Under the pieces are notes generated by a model. The model did not search any database. It saw only the letters and a list, made by a program, of their open reading frames with translations, and was not told where the DNA came from. Both the position numbers and the translations under genes were made by a program. A stretch of 64,000 bases of DNA from Moanibacter sp964542645 (GTDB lineage Bacteria; Verrucomicrobiota; Verrucomicrobiia; Opitutales; UBA2987), in the NCBI GenBank assembly GCA_964542645.1, contig CAZIUG010000008.1, positions 496,001-560,000 on the forward strand, in the 5' to 3' direction. Shown here in pieces: positions 36,018 to 44,401 of the stretch (position 1 is its first letter; every line of letters begins with the position of its first letter).

Positions 36018-36848
36018 CTACCCTCTTCGAATCGATGTAAACCGTTCTGTTTGCTTTGTTATAGCGCGTTCCGTAGGCAACCGCTCCATTGAACTTGCAC
36101 CATAAAAGCCATCAATATTGGTACATCTTTTAATTATAAAGGAAGCGTCTTCTGGTTCCGCGATAGGGCCTCCGTGGCATAGCACAATGACATCTTCACG
36201 TATAGCCTTAGCTGTCCCAATGATGTCGTTAATAGGTTCGACACAATCTTCCAGCGTCAAGGCCGTCTTAGCTCCAATTGAACCCGAAGTCGTCAGGCCC
36301 ATGTGCGCAACCAAGATGTCCGCTCCAGCTTCGGTCATCGCTCGGGATTCATCAGTATTAAAAACATAGGGAGTGGTCAGTAGCTCCAGATCGTGGGCGA
36401 TCCGAATCATATCGACCTCTTTGTCGTATCCCATATTAGTCTCCTCCAGATTAGCTCTAAGGGTACCATCAACCAGACCAACAGTGGGAAAGTTCTGTAC
36501 TCCGGCGAATCCAATCGCTTTTACCTCTGCCAAGAAATGACCCATTCTCCGCATTGGATCGGTTCCACAGACTCCGGCCAAGACCGGAGTCTCCCGCGTC
36601 ACTGGCAACACCTCATTAGCCATTTCCATGACAATGGCATTAGCATCACCATAGGGCATTACCCCAGCTAATGAACCATGTCCCGCCATACGAAAGCGCC
36701 CTGAGTTGTAGATAACAATTAGATCGATACCACCAGCCTCCTCACATTTCGCCGAAATACCAGTTCCAGCACCGCCTCCAATGATGGGTAACCCTTTGCT
36801 GATTTTCTTCCGAAGCCTTGAAAGGATCTCTGAACGTGTCTGCGCCAT
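36018..36848 (-). CDS. Phosphoenolpyruvate hydrolase-like TIM-barrel protein (Tm-1 C-terminal half homologue)
   Basis: This 276-residue protein belongs to the PEP_hydrolase (PF09370-like) family, a TIM-barrel group that forms the C-terminal half of the plant antiviral protein Tm-1. Family segments include PIIGGGAGTGISAKCEE (about 21-37), IYNSGRFRMAGHGSLAG, and VLCHGGPIAEPEDA near 227-240. The name comes from similarity and the natural reaction is not known to me. The UPF0261 gene, the other half of Tm-1, lies directly upstream on the same strand with a 201-base gap. This supports one joint function on a C3 or aromatic carboxylate. Confidence 0.88.
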   Translation of the reverse strand: MAQTRSEILSRLRKKISKGLPIIGGGAGTGISAKCEEAGGIDLIVIYNSGRFRMAGHGSLAGVMPYGDANAIVMEMANEVLPVTRETPVLAGVCGTDPMRRMGHFLAEVKAIGFAGVQNFPTVGLVDGTLRANLEETNMGYDKEVDMIRIAHDLELLTTPYVFNTDESRAMTEAGADILVAHMGLTTSGSIGAKTALTLEDCVEPINDIIGTAKAIREDVIVLCHGGPIAEPEDASFIIKRCTNIDGFYGASSMERLPTERAITKQTERFTSIRRG

Positions 36849-37049
36849 AATCTATAATACTGTATTTAGAATGTCACTGATCCAAAATTGCAATACCGAT
36901 AGTAATTCTCAGGCTGTCTATACATAATCGGGTTAACCGAATGATCATTGAAATGCTTACCGAGACCCGATCAGCCGAACTTTCTCTCTAAAGTTACGCG
37001 GTCCCAGAAGATGGAATACAAGAAACCCGTTTTTCCTCTACTGGAGGAT

Positions 37050-38258
37050 TCATTTGAGATTCACCATCAACTCATCGGCGCATCGGACCGCAAATACTGA
37101 ATCATTGATCTCGCAGTCCATTTCAACGACTTTGATATCTTCGCGCAAATTCGATTTCAAAGTCTCACAAAATGCAATATTCGCCTCAGGGAGATAAAAG
37201 TCCTCTCCTTCCAAATCGATCATACTGAATCCTTTGAGAGGCAACAAAACAGTGACAGGAGCTGTGCTCTGATTCAACTTCTCAGCCATTACTTTGCCCA
37301 GCATACAACACTCCTCAACAGTAGTCCGCATCAGGGTAATGTTTGGATTATGCTGATAGAACTTTCGGTCCTTGTATTTTTCCGGAACGGTATTAGGCGC
37401 CCCCCAATTTACCATATCTAAACAACCAGGTGCGATAATTGCAGGCACTCCGAACTTTGCAGCCGCTTCCAGACGAGTCGGCCCCGAAGAAAAAACACCT
37501 CCTGCAATTTCATCTGCCCATTCTGTTGTAGTCATATCAAGGACACCTTCGATCTGGCCAGATTCGATCAGGCTTTCCATGGTTAACCCCCCAGTTCCGG
37601 TGCAATGGAAGACCAGAACTTCATAGCCAGCATCTTCGAGGATCTCGCGAGCACAGTTGACTGCTTGGGTCGTATTACCAAACATTGTAGCAGCAATTAA
37701 AGGCTTATCACTCCCTTCCGAAACCTCAGTCTCTACCATCCCACAAATTGCTCCAGCCGCCTGCATGAAGATTTCCCTACTAATTCTGTTGATACCTGCC
37801 ACATCAACAATGCTGGGAATCATGACGATATCTTTTACACCCACATAACCCGATACATCTGTTCCCGCCGCCGTTGATACCATCACCTTCGGAACACCTA
37901 GCGGCAGGGCACGCATAGCCCCACATGCTACTGAAGTTCCACCAGTTCCTCCCATAGCCATTACAGCATCAAATTTACCCTCAGCATAGAGTTGTGGCAA
38001 TAACACCGCCGCTCCATCACTCATGGCCGCTACTGCTCGCCCACGATCCCGTTCCCTTATCAAGAGCCTCAGATCGATGCCAGCTGCCTCTGCTACCCTC
38101 TCTCGCGTTTCATCCGGGTTAATTAAAGGAGATTCCAAAACACCGACATCGATCAGTAGCACATTATGCCCGCGAGCTTCTATAGCATCTCGCAGGAATC
38201 CATATTCCACTCCTTTGGTATCGAGAGACCCAATTAAGGCTATTGTCTTTCCAGCCAT
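37050..38258 (-). CDS. Tm-1-like ATP-binding domain protein (UPF0261)
   Basis: This roughly 402-residue protein is the bacterial version of the N-terminal half of plant Tm-1. The start MAGKTIALIGSLDTKGVEY fits homologues; an upstream ATG at 38306 would add 16 residues without family support. The ATP-binding part includes MGGTGGTSVACGAMRAL and VSTAAGTDVSGYVG, and the C-terminal half has FHCTGTGGLTMESLIESG and TTEWADEIAGG. Its activity is undefined. It is encoded just before the PEP_hydrolase-like gene. Confidence 0.9.
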   Translation of the reverse strand: MAGKTIALIGSLDTKGVEYGFLRDAIEARGHNVLLIDVGVLESPLINPDETRERVAEAAGIDLRLLIRERDRGRAVAAMSDGAAVLLPQLYAEGKFDAVMAMGGTGGTSVACGAMRALPLGVPKVMVSTAAGTDVSGYVGVKDIVMIPSIVDVAGINRISREIFMQAAGAICGMVETEVSEGSDKPLIAATMFGNTTQAVNCAREILEDAGYEVLVFHCTGTGGLTMESLIESGQIEGVLDMTTTEWADEIAGGVFSSGPTRLEAAAKFGVPAIIAPGCLDMVNWGAPNTVPEKYKDRKFYQHNPNITLMRTTVEECCMLGKVMAEKLNQSTAPVTVLLPLKGFSMIDLEGEDFYLPEANIAFCETLKSNLREDIKVVEMDCEINDSVFAVRCADELMVNLK

Positions 38259-38306
38259 CCTGATATCATTTGTGCTTGCCCGTTGAGGTTCACAACCGGA
38301 AACCAT

Positions 38307-38778
38307 TTTATCCCAATCGAAAAATAAAGCACACGCCGATCCACCATTATTGTAGGCGGAAAAACAGATCTACAAAATGCTCTAATATTCTTAGCATTGA
38401 GACTTCGGCCTTGTGGGATAATTTCATCCATCTCACTTTTGCATTTCGCACTAACTAGCACCATGCCATCTCAATACGAACAACAAAGACACCGTAAAGC
38501 GTCGTTATAAAGAACAATTTTTAGAAATGTCATCTGATTCTATAAAACTTCAACCCCGTTCTAGAATTCCGGTCCATTGTTTTTGCACTTTTAATAAGTA
38601 ACAAACTTGAGAATCCAGTTTTTCCTGATCCATACTACTCTGAAACAGAACTAGTAATCGGTTCTGACTCCGAAAGTAGACATCTTTCTCAATTGGGAAA
38701 AGACCAAAGTCTATTCTTCATTAGACTGGCTGTGATCTCTTGACGACACAAGCACGCTAACCAATACTAACCATTCCA
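38307..38778. other. Gene-free stretch between the Tm-1-like gene and a dehydrogenase gene
   Basis: About 470 bases with only short frames of no recognisable product on either strand. It should carry promoters for the two divergent genes. No strong inverted repeat or riboswitch core was noticed. Confidence 0.45.
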
Positions 38779-39786
38779 ATGAGATCCGTTATTTGCGTGC
38801 ACGAAAGCTACGACGCACACTGGCCGTTCACAGCCGATCATTGGTACGAACGCTGGCAAAAAGAGGGCGGGTGCGAACTCTATCGGACTGAAGACAAAGG
38901 TGCTCGTGTGCCCAATCTCGTACAGGATCCCCAGACAGTCCAGCGTCTAGTCCTCCTCGGTATCTCCGTCGAGAGTGGGGATCTCAAGCTATTCACCACC
39001 CTTAAAGAATGCTACGCTTCAGAAACTTACTTTGGTGGTTCAAGTAAGGGAATTGAAGAAGCCAAGGCACGCAATGTAACAATTTACTCCCCTCGTGGAG
39101 ACATTCAATGGGGCCAGACTGTGGCGGAATACGCGCTAGGCTTAACTCTATGTGCCCTGCGACGTATCCCTCACACTTCGACAGCGATGATTAAAGGTCA
39201 CGAAACATGGGAATACATTCCTAAGGTTGGGAAACCCGGCCAACGCGGAGCACAGTTCGGTGACACCAAAGACTTCGTCAGCGGAACCCTTCAAGGTAAG
39301 AGAGTACGCATTGTTGGGATTGGAAATATCGGGGGTCGCTACGCAAAATGGTGTGCCATGATGGGAGCTCAGGTCTCTGTCTGGGATCCATTCGCTTCTG
39401 ATGCTTCATTTGACATCGCAGGCGTCACAAGGTGTTTCTTTCTGTCCGAACTAGTCAAAGATGCAGAGATATTTGCACCCATCGTTCCACTTACAAAGAG
39501 TACAACCGGACTAATTACGGCGGCACACATCAACGCCATTCCGGACCAAAGTCTCGTAGTTCAGGTAACGCGTGCTGCTGTTTGCAACACCGAGGCCCTC
39601 TACAAACGGGTACTTAAAGATGAATTATTCCTGGCTGCCGATGTTTTTGATAAGGAACCCGTACCTCTGGATTCACCCCTCCTCGGTCGGCATAATGTCG
39701 TTCATACTCCGCACAACGCGGGCCGAACGATCGACGCAAACCGTGCTCGCGCCGACGACGCGATTGCAAGATTCAAACCGAGATGA
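38779..39786 (+). CDS. D-isomer specific 2-hydroxyacid dehydrogenase family protein
   Basis: This 335-residue NAD-dependent enzyme interconverts 2-hydroxy and 2-keto acids. The nucleotide motif is GIGNIGG (near 176-182). The catalytic residues are Arg in QVTRAAV (near 263), Glu in FDKEPVP (near 293) and His in HTPHNAG (near 310). An odd long linker before the Rossmann motif (KVGKPGQRGAQFGDTKDF) separates the two domains. It converges with the amidohydrolase operon, with only 15 bases between stops, and is divergent from the Tm-1-like gene. Confidence 0.92.
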   Translation: MRSVICVHESYDAHWPFTADHWYERWQKEGGCELYRTEDKGARVPNLVQDPQTVQRLVLLGISVESGDLKLFTTLKECYASETYFGGSSKGIEEAKARNVTIYSPRGDIQWGQTVAEYALGLTLCALRRIPHTSTAMIKGHETWEYIPKVGKPGQRGAQFGDTKDFVSGTLQGKRVRIVGIGNIGGRYAKWCAMMGAQVSVWDPFASDASFDIAGVTRCFFLSELVKDAEIFAPIVPLTKSTTGLITAAHINAIPDQSLVVQVTRAAVCNTEALYKRVLKDELFLAADVFDKEPVPLDSPLLGRHNVVHTPHNAGRTIDANRARADDAIARFKPR

Positions 39787-39801
39787 AGCCTGAATCTGCA
39801 A

Positions 39802-40551
39802 TCAAAGTTTGAGCAACCTCTTTGCGTTCTCACCTAAAATTAACCGTTTGGCCTCATCATCAATGGCTGCCGTTATGATTTTCCCCATCTGGGGACGTGG
39901 GTCCATCAACGGAGTATCGGAGCCAAAAAGAACCCGCTCAGCTCCTACACCATCTACCAATTCTTCAACTACTCCTGGGGTGCGAAAAGTGGAACAAGTT
40001 TCCAGGTAGACGTTATCCCATTCCTGCGCTGCTTTAATAGCTTGGCTACGGTAAGGCTCGCAGTTGCCTGCATGACCTGCTACAAATTTCACCTTGGGAA
40101 ATCTAGGCGCAACCTCTAGAAGATGGCATGGCTCAGCCGTCTTTTCCGGACCCGTATGAAGAATTACAGCTAATTCCCTCTCGTTGGCGAAGGCATAAAT
40201 CGGATCCCAAATGGATTCACAAAGCAAGTAAGGCGTGTAGGGAGGATAAAGCTTGATTGCCAAAAACCCGAGCTGATCGATAGCTCGTTCGAGCTCAGGC
40301 ACCATTAAATCGGGAAGGAGAGGAGAAACATATGCAAACCCAATAAATCGACTTGGATTACGAGCTACAAAGTCAGCAGTCTCATTATTTCCTGTTCTTC
40401 CATCCGGATGGAAAATGTTGAAGACGCAACTTCGATCAATTCCAATAGCATCCATCGCGTGGAGCATTTTTTTTGGATCGTCCACTACTTGGAGATCATC
40501 CCACCGTCCCACGTGCCCGTGAAAATCAATGACTTCGCTTCCTTCGATCAT
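39802..40551 (-). CDS. Amidohydrolase family protein (2-pyrone-dicarboxylate lactonase-like)
   Basis: This 249-residue TIM-barrel metal hydrolase has the entry motif IDFHGHVGRW, a conserved HTGP segment (ILHTGPEKT), FVAGHAGN and the closing FGSDTPLMDPRPQ. The COG2159 or amidohydrolase_2 group includes decarboxylases and lactonases. The ATG at 40551 overlaps the stop of the upstream gene by four bases (ATGA), so translation is coupled. A frame extension upstream to 40590 is less likely. Part of the MFS-remnant-amidohydrolase operon. Confidence 0.88.
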   Translation of the reverse strand: MIEGSEVIDFHGHVGRWDDLQVVDDPKKMLHAMDAIGIDRSCVFNIFHPDGRTGNNETADFVARNPSRFIGFAYVSPLLPDLMVPELERAIDQLGFLAIKLYPPYTPYLLCESIWDPIYAFANERELAVILHTGPEKTAEPCHLLEVAPRFPKVKFVAGHAGNCEPYRSQAIKAAQEWDNVYLETCSTFRTPGVVEELVDGVGAERVLFGSDTPLMDPRPQMGKIITAAIDDEAKRLILGENAKRLLKL

Positions 40552-41300
40552 TTTCCACCCTGTAGTATACGTTCCAAATTTCCCGCGCAAATGGCCGATA
40601 AATCTTTATCGTCGATATCAACGTGGTGCAAATAGTACAACACTGGGCCCATCGCATACCGAGGGAAATAGGATCCATAGAGCAACCGTTTGGCGCCAAA
40701 CTGCTTTGTCAGTTTCTCGATGCCGGCAAGATTCTCGAACCGGCTCAACTCTAAGAAAGCATTTGGTAACTTACACAACATCGGAGCCAAAACCGCAGAA
40801 TGCACATAATGTGCCCCAACAAGCACAGTAACAAGCTCAGGAAACTTTGGAAGCGTATCCATAATCTGCGCTGGCGATAAGTCAGCCAAGGATACCCAAA
40901 GTGGTATCTTTTCAGACGAAAGCCATTCCAGAAGAGGGCCGTAAAGCCAATCAACAAAAGGAATTTCGTCTCTCAACGGCGAGCTATGGAGACGCACGCT
41001 TTTTACCATTTTGGAAGCGTGATACTCTGCTAACTGCCGAAGCACATCGTTTCCGCTACCGGCACACCACTGCAGCTGGAATGCCTCATTATCCCAATCC
41101 TGCAATGCTTCATTCGCCCAGATAGAACTAATAGCCTCACCCTGAACATGATAGATCAAGGCCTTATGTACCCCATGGCGCTGCATCTCTTCAACAACCC
41201 CATTCGCATCCGAGTAAGGCAGAACCCTATCGTGGCGATGTCCCACTCCAACGTTGGCATCAAACACCGAGACTCGTGACTGGAAATTCAAGGAAGTCAT
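40548..41300 (-). CDS. Amidohydrolase-like protein (divergent)
   Basis: This 250-residue protein has the TIM-barrel layout of its downstream neighbour, with the phrases VFDANVGVGHRHD, VGAHYVHSAV and LLYGSYFPRYAMG. The expected metal-binding HxH entry is replaced by DANVG and the aspartate of FGSD by GSYF, so metal binding may be reduced or lost. It could be a non-catalytic partner of the next gene, with which it is translationally coupled. The start ATG at 41300 lacks a strong ribosome site. Confidence 0.75.
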   Translation of the reverse strand: MTSLNFQSRVSVFDANVGVGHRHDRVLPYSDANGVVEEMQRHGVHKALIYHVQGEAISSIWANEALQDWDNEAFQLQWCAGSGNDVLRQLAEYHASKMVKSVRLHSSPLRDEIPFVDWLYGPLLEWLSSEKIPLWVSLADLSPAQIMDTLPKFPELVTVLVGAHYVHSAVLAPMLCKLPNAFLELSRFENLAGIEKLTKQFGAKRLLYGSYFPRYAMGPVLYYLHHVDIDDKDLSAICAGNLERILQGGK

Positions 41301-41326
41301 TTTCTAAAAGGTTGAAAAGAGAACGT

Positions 41327-41593
41327 TCATCTCCGCTGCTCAGTCAGTGGCCATTCTGGATCCTTAAGCGCTTCGTAAATGACACCTCCCTCAACGTGTT
41401 TAGGCATTGGGGCACCGATCAAATAAAAAACGGGTGGCGAAACATCTACTACTCGGATCTGACGCTGAAGCTTCCCCACCGAACTGACCTCAGCACCAGC
41501 CATAATAAAAGTCGAATGCTGTCCTGTCATTCCGAATTCCATACTGGCACCATCCATGCCAACAATAATGGCGCGTTTCGCTGGACTATTCAT
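41327..41593 (-). pseudogene. Shortened type I phosphodiesterase/nucleotide pyrophosphatase remnant
   Basis: This 88-codon frame joins what looks like the N-terminus of a type I phosphodiesterase or alkaline-phosphatase-superfamily enzyme (RAIIVGMDGAS, first metal aspartate region) directly to what looks like its C-terminus (GQHSTFIMAGAEV, then VVDVSPPVFYLIGAPMP). The roughly 300-400 residue middle, including the catalytic threonine or serine region, is absent. A good ribosome site (GGAAGA, eight bases before the ATG) remains. It may be an internal in-frame deletion or a true small protein. It lies between the MFS gene and the amidohydrolase pair. The family reading is by motif and needs a search. 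Confidence 0.5.
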
Positions 41594-41701
41594 GTAATGA
41601 TTCTTCCAGTTCCAACATTGAAACCAATGTCATTAGGCGTTTTCTCAAAGCTTTGACCCCTACCTCTATACTAGTGATCTTCCCTTTGCAATCTAGATTC
41701 C

Positions 41702-42952
41702 TCAACATACAGGACGCTGAAATTGGCCCCGGAATGGCAGCATGATACATATGCCGATCGCAATAATGGCCGCCGCAATCCATCCCACTACCATAGGATC
41801 TGATTTCCCAACCAGCCAATAAGCGACAAAGGGAGCAATTGCCCCGCGGACGCCTGTGAAAAACGTATTGATACTCATGTATGTAGACAAGTTCTGCAAT
41901 GGAGCTATCTGAACAACCCACAACATCCATATGAGCCGTCCACCACTTAACGCGACACCGAACAGACTCATGCCAACCGCAATAACCCAAAGGGAGGAAG
42001 TAAAAAAGATAGTGAAAATCGATATCATAGAGATCACGTTCGTTGTAACTCGGAGAACGATAAAATTCCAACGATCGAAGCAATAACCCCAAATCTTGGT
42101 AGAACCAATATAGGTAAGGAAAGGAACCACCCCGACAATTAGACCAATCTGCTCATTTGTAGCATTAATGCCATAGCGATCATTAGCCAGATACTCGATG
42201 CGAATAGGAATTGTCATAATTTGCCCAAATCCCTGAAACATCCACCCTATTAGCATCAGACAGAATACTCTGTTGCGAATAGCTTCTTTGAAGTCATGTA
42301 CCGAACTCGGGGATTGCTCAGGCCGAATCGCGACATCAGGCATAGCCTTAAATGCAAAGACATTGAGAAAAAGAGCCAGAGCCGGAACGGCGAATAGAAC
42401 CCGATAGTGCTCAATATCAAGATCTAACAATCGTCCTCCTCCGTAGGAAAAGCCAGCGGAGATTAAAGCCGAAAAGAGCATCGTGGTCGCGTATCTCGAA
42501 CCGCGCTCATTCTCCGCATAATTCGAGGCGTAAATTGTAGTAAGGAGAGGAATTGTCTGCGCCAAGAAAACTGCCACAAAACCGATACAAATTAAGAAAG
42601 CCGGCAGAGCCCTAACTGAAATTGCTCCGAGCATAGCAAGCCCTCCTAGAAAAGAAAAGAGGGCGCAAATTCGCCCTGCGCTCCATCCCAATTTCGAACC
42701 GATAATAATCGTTAGTGGCGAGATCAAAAGCCCCACAGGCAAAGCCCCCGGAAGGATTGCCTTTAGCATATCTGGCGCGTGAAAAACTCGGATTGCCACA
42801 AGCAGACTAAAGGTAAGTAAAGAGGTCTCAACAAACCCTTGCATGCTCCCACGCAGCAGATCCAAGCGAAATGTCCTCGTTGCTACATCACTAGCTTCAT
42901 TTAGAAATACGGCCGCAGTCTTCACTCCACTCTTATCAAGTCGTCCAGTCAC
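41702..42952 (-). CDS. MFS transporter
   Basis: This 416-residue inner-membrane carrier has about 12 hydrophobic segments in two halves, the central loop near residues 205-235 (MPDVAIRPEQSPSSVHDFKEAIRNR) and short tails. No motif fixes its cargo. It is the first gene of the minus-strand operon with the phosphodiesterase remnant and the two amidohydrolases, so it probably imports the substrate those enzymes handle. The start ATG at 42952 gives MTGRLDKSG; later starts are possible. Confidence 0.88.
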   Translation of the reverse strand: MTGRLDKSGVKTAAVFLNEASDVATRTFRLDLLRGSMQGFVETSLLTFSLLVAIRVFHAPDMLKAILPGALPVGLLISPLTIIIGSKLGWSAGRICALFSFLGGLAMLGAISVRALPAFLICIGFVAVFLAQTIPLLTTIYASNYAENERGSRYATTMLFSALISAGFSYGGGRLLDLDIEHYRVLFAVPALALFLNVFAFKAMPDVAIRPEQSPSSVHDFKEAIRNRVFCLMLIGWMFQGFGQIMTIPIRIEYLANDRYGINATNEQIGLIVGVVPFLTYIGSTKIWGYCFDRWNFIVLRVTTNVISMISIFTIFFTSSLWVIAVGMSLFGVALSGGRLIWMLWVVQIAPLQNLSTYMSINTFFTGVRGAIAPFVAYWLVGKSDPMVVGWIAAAIIAIGICIMLPFRGQFQRPVC

Positions 42953-43323
42953 ATAATTTCCGTTTTTGGTTCAACTTCCATTTTTTATCCTGGAAATGCG
43001 TTACCTCATCCGCATCTCTTGGCAACCCGAGGGAATGAACTGAAGCAGCAAATCTTTCACAAGGGTGCTTAGTTCCACACGGCCTTAGCAAGAAAAATCC
43101 CAATTCGCTTCTTTCGAATGCACGAATGTTTCATCCATATTGCCACCGTTTCACTACTTCCAAGTTTCTCCGTTATCAACTTCGACTATGTTCTTAATAA
43201 TACTCTGTTGTATTTTTTCTCAAGCCACCCTTTGAACATGGTTTTGATAAAACTCTTCTATCGAGCTTGCTTTATTAACCCTAAATCTTTGACCTGCCGT
43301 TTTAACCATCGATTCTAAAGCTA
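42953..43323. other. Gene-free divergent region before the LDH2-type gene
   Basis: No gene, RNA or strong inverted repeat is seen. The right half is AT-rich (for example a TTTTTT run near 43216), as expected of promoter DNA for one or both flanking genes. Confidence 0.4.
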
Positions 43324-44370
43324 ATGATCACAAAAAAAGCAGACGATCTCTATATCCTGGTAAAAGAAATTTTCACTAAGGCCGGGAGCAAAGTGCATAA
43401 TGCCGAGGACCTGGCCGACCACCTGATTCTAGCCAGCTTAAGCGGAGTCGACACCCATGGAATATGGCACGTATTGCGGTATCTTAATTCGATCCGTGAT
43501 GGAGAAATTCTACCCTCCTCTATCCCAGAGATCGTCAAAGAAACTCCCACAAGCGCACTGATCAAAGGAAACTGGTGCTTCGGTCAGGTCTCAGCTAAGT
43601 ATGCGATGAAAGTCGCTATCGAAAAGGCGAAGCAATCGAATATCGCAGCTGTGGGCCTAGTAAAAACTCACCACATTGGTCGATTAGGACACTACGTGGA
43701 AATGGCTACCGCCGAAGAGATGATAGGGATGATCTGGGCTGGAGGATTTGGTGAAGAAGAACCTATGACAGCACCCTTCGGAGGACGAGAACGAGTCCTG
43801 CACACAAATCCAATCTCGATGGGATTCCCTATCGTTGAAGAAATTCCCCTGATGTTCGATTGGGCTACCACATCCCTTTCCGGTGTCAAAGTCATTAATG
43901 CCGAGCGGCGTGGGGAATCGCTGCCCCCAAACTGTATTATCGACAAAGAAGGGAATCCCACCACAGATGCATCGGGCATTTCCGACGGCGGAAGCTATCT
44001 TCCCTTTGGCGCACACAAGGGCTATTGCCTGATGATGGCGGTCGAGTACCTCGGACGAATCTTCACCGGCGCTGATGATTTCGTGGAGCCTGGTAGGGGC
44101 GGCCCTATTTTCCGACATCAGGGCGTCACAATGATCGTAATGAAATCGGACCTTTTCCGTAGCCTCTCCGATTATTCAGAATCGGCCCGAGAAATGCGCG
44201 AAAGGGTCAAGGCATCTAAACCCGCCCCAGGATTTGACGGAGTCCTCGCCCCTGGCGATATGGAATCACGCAATCGCGAAATACGCAGGCGCGACGGCAT
44301 ACCCATCGCTGACGATGTCTGGCAATCTATCTGCGAAGCAGCCGAACGAATGGGCGTCAAAACTCCTTAG
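43324..44370 (+). CDS. Malate/L-lactate dehydrogenase (LDH2/YlbC) family oxidoreductase
   Basis: This 348-residue NAD(P)-dependent enzyme of the LDH2 family oxidises (or makes) 2-hydroxy acids such as malate, lactate, ureidoglycolate or sulfolactate. The catalytic histidine is His45 in GVDTHGIW. Other family blocks are KTHHIGRLGHYVEMA (near 121-135), HTNPISMGFP and PFGAHKGYCLMMAVE. The next gene, 31 bases on in the same direction, is a sulfatase, so the two are likely one transcript and the substrate could come from a sulfated compound. Confidence 0.92.
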   Translation: MITKKADDLYILVKEIFTKAGSKVHNAEDLADHLILASLSGVDTHGIWHVLRYLNSIRDGEILPSSIPEIVKETPTSALIKGNWCFGQVSAKYAMKVAIEKAKQSNIAAVGLVKTHHIGRLGHYVEMATAEEMIGMIWAGGFGEEEPMTAPFGGRERVLHTNPISMGFPIVEEIPLMFDWATTSLSGVKVINAERRGESLPPNCIIDKEGNPTTDASGISDGGSYLPFGAHKGYCLMMAVEYLGRIFTGADDFVEPGRGGPIFRHQGVTMIVMKSDLFRSLSDYSESAREMRERVKASKPAPGFDGVLAPGDMESRNREIRRRDGIPIADDVWQSICEAAERMGVKTP

Positions 44371-44401
44371 CTTGAAGCTTACGAATTGCTCCGAGCCATA
44401 G

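Noticed and set aside
41586..42092. A 168-codon minus-strand frame beside the MFS gene
   Set aside because: It overlaps the MFS coding sequence in another frame and has many cysteine, tyrosine and histidine residues typical of a shadow frame.
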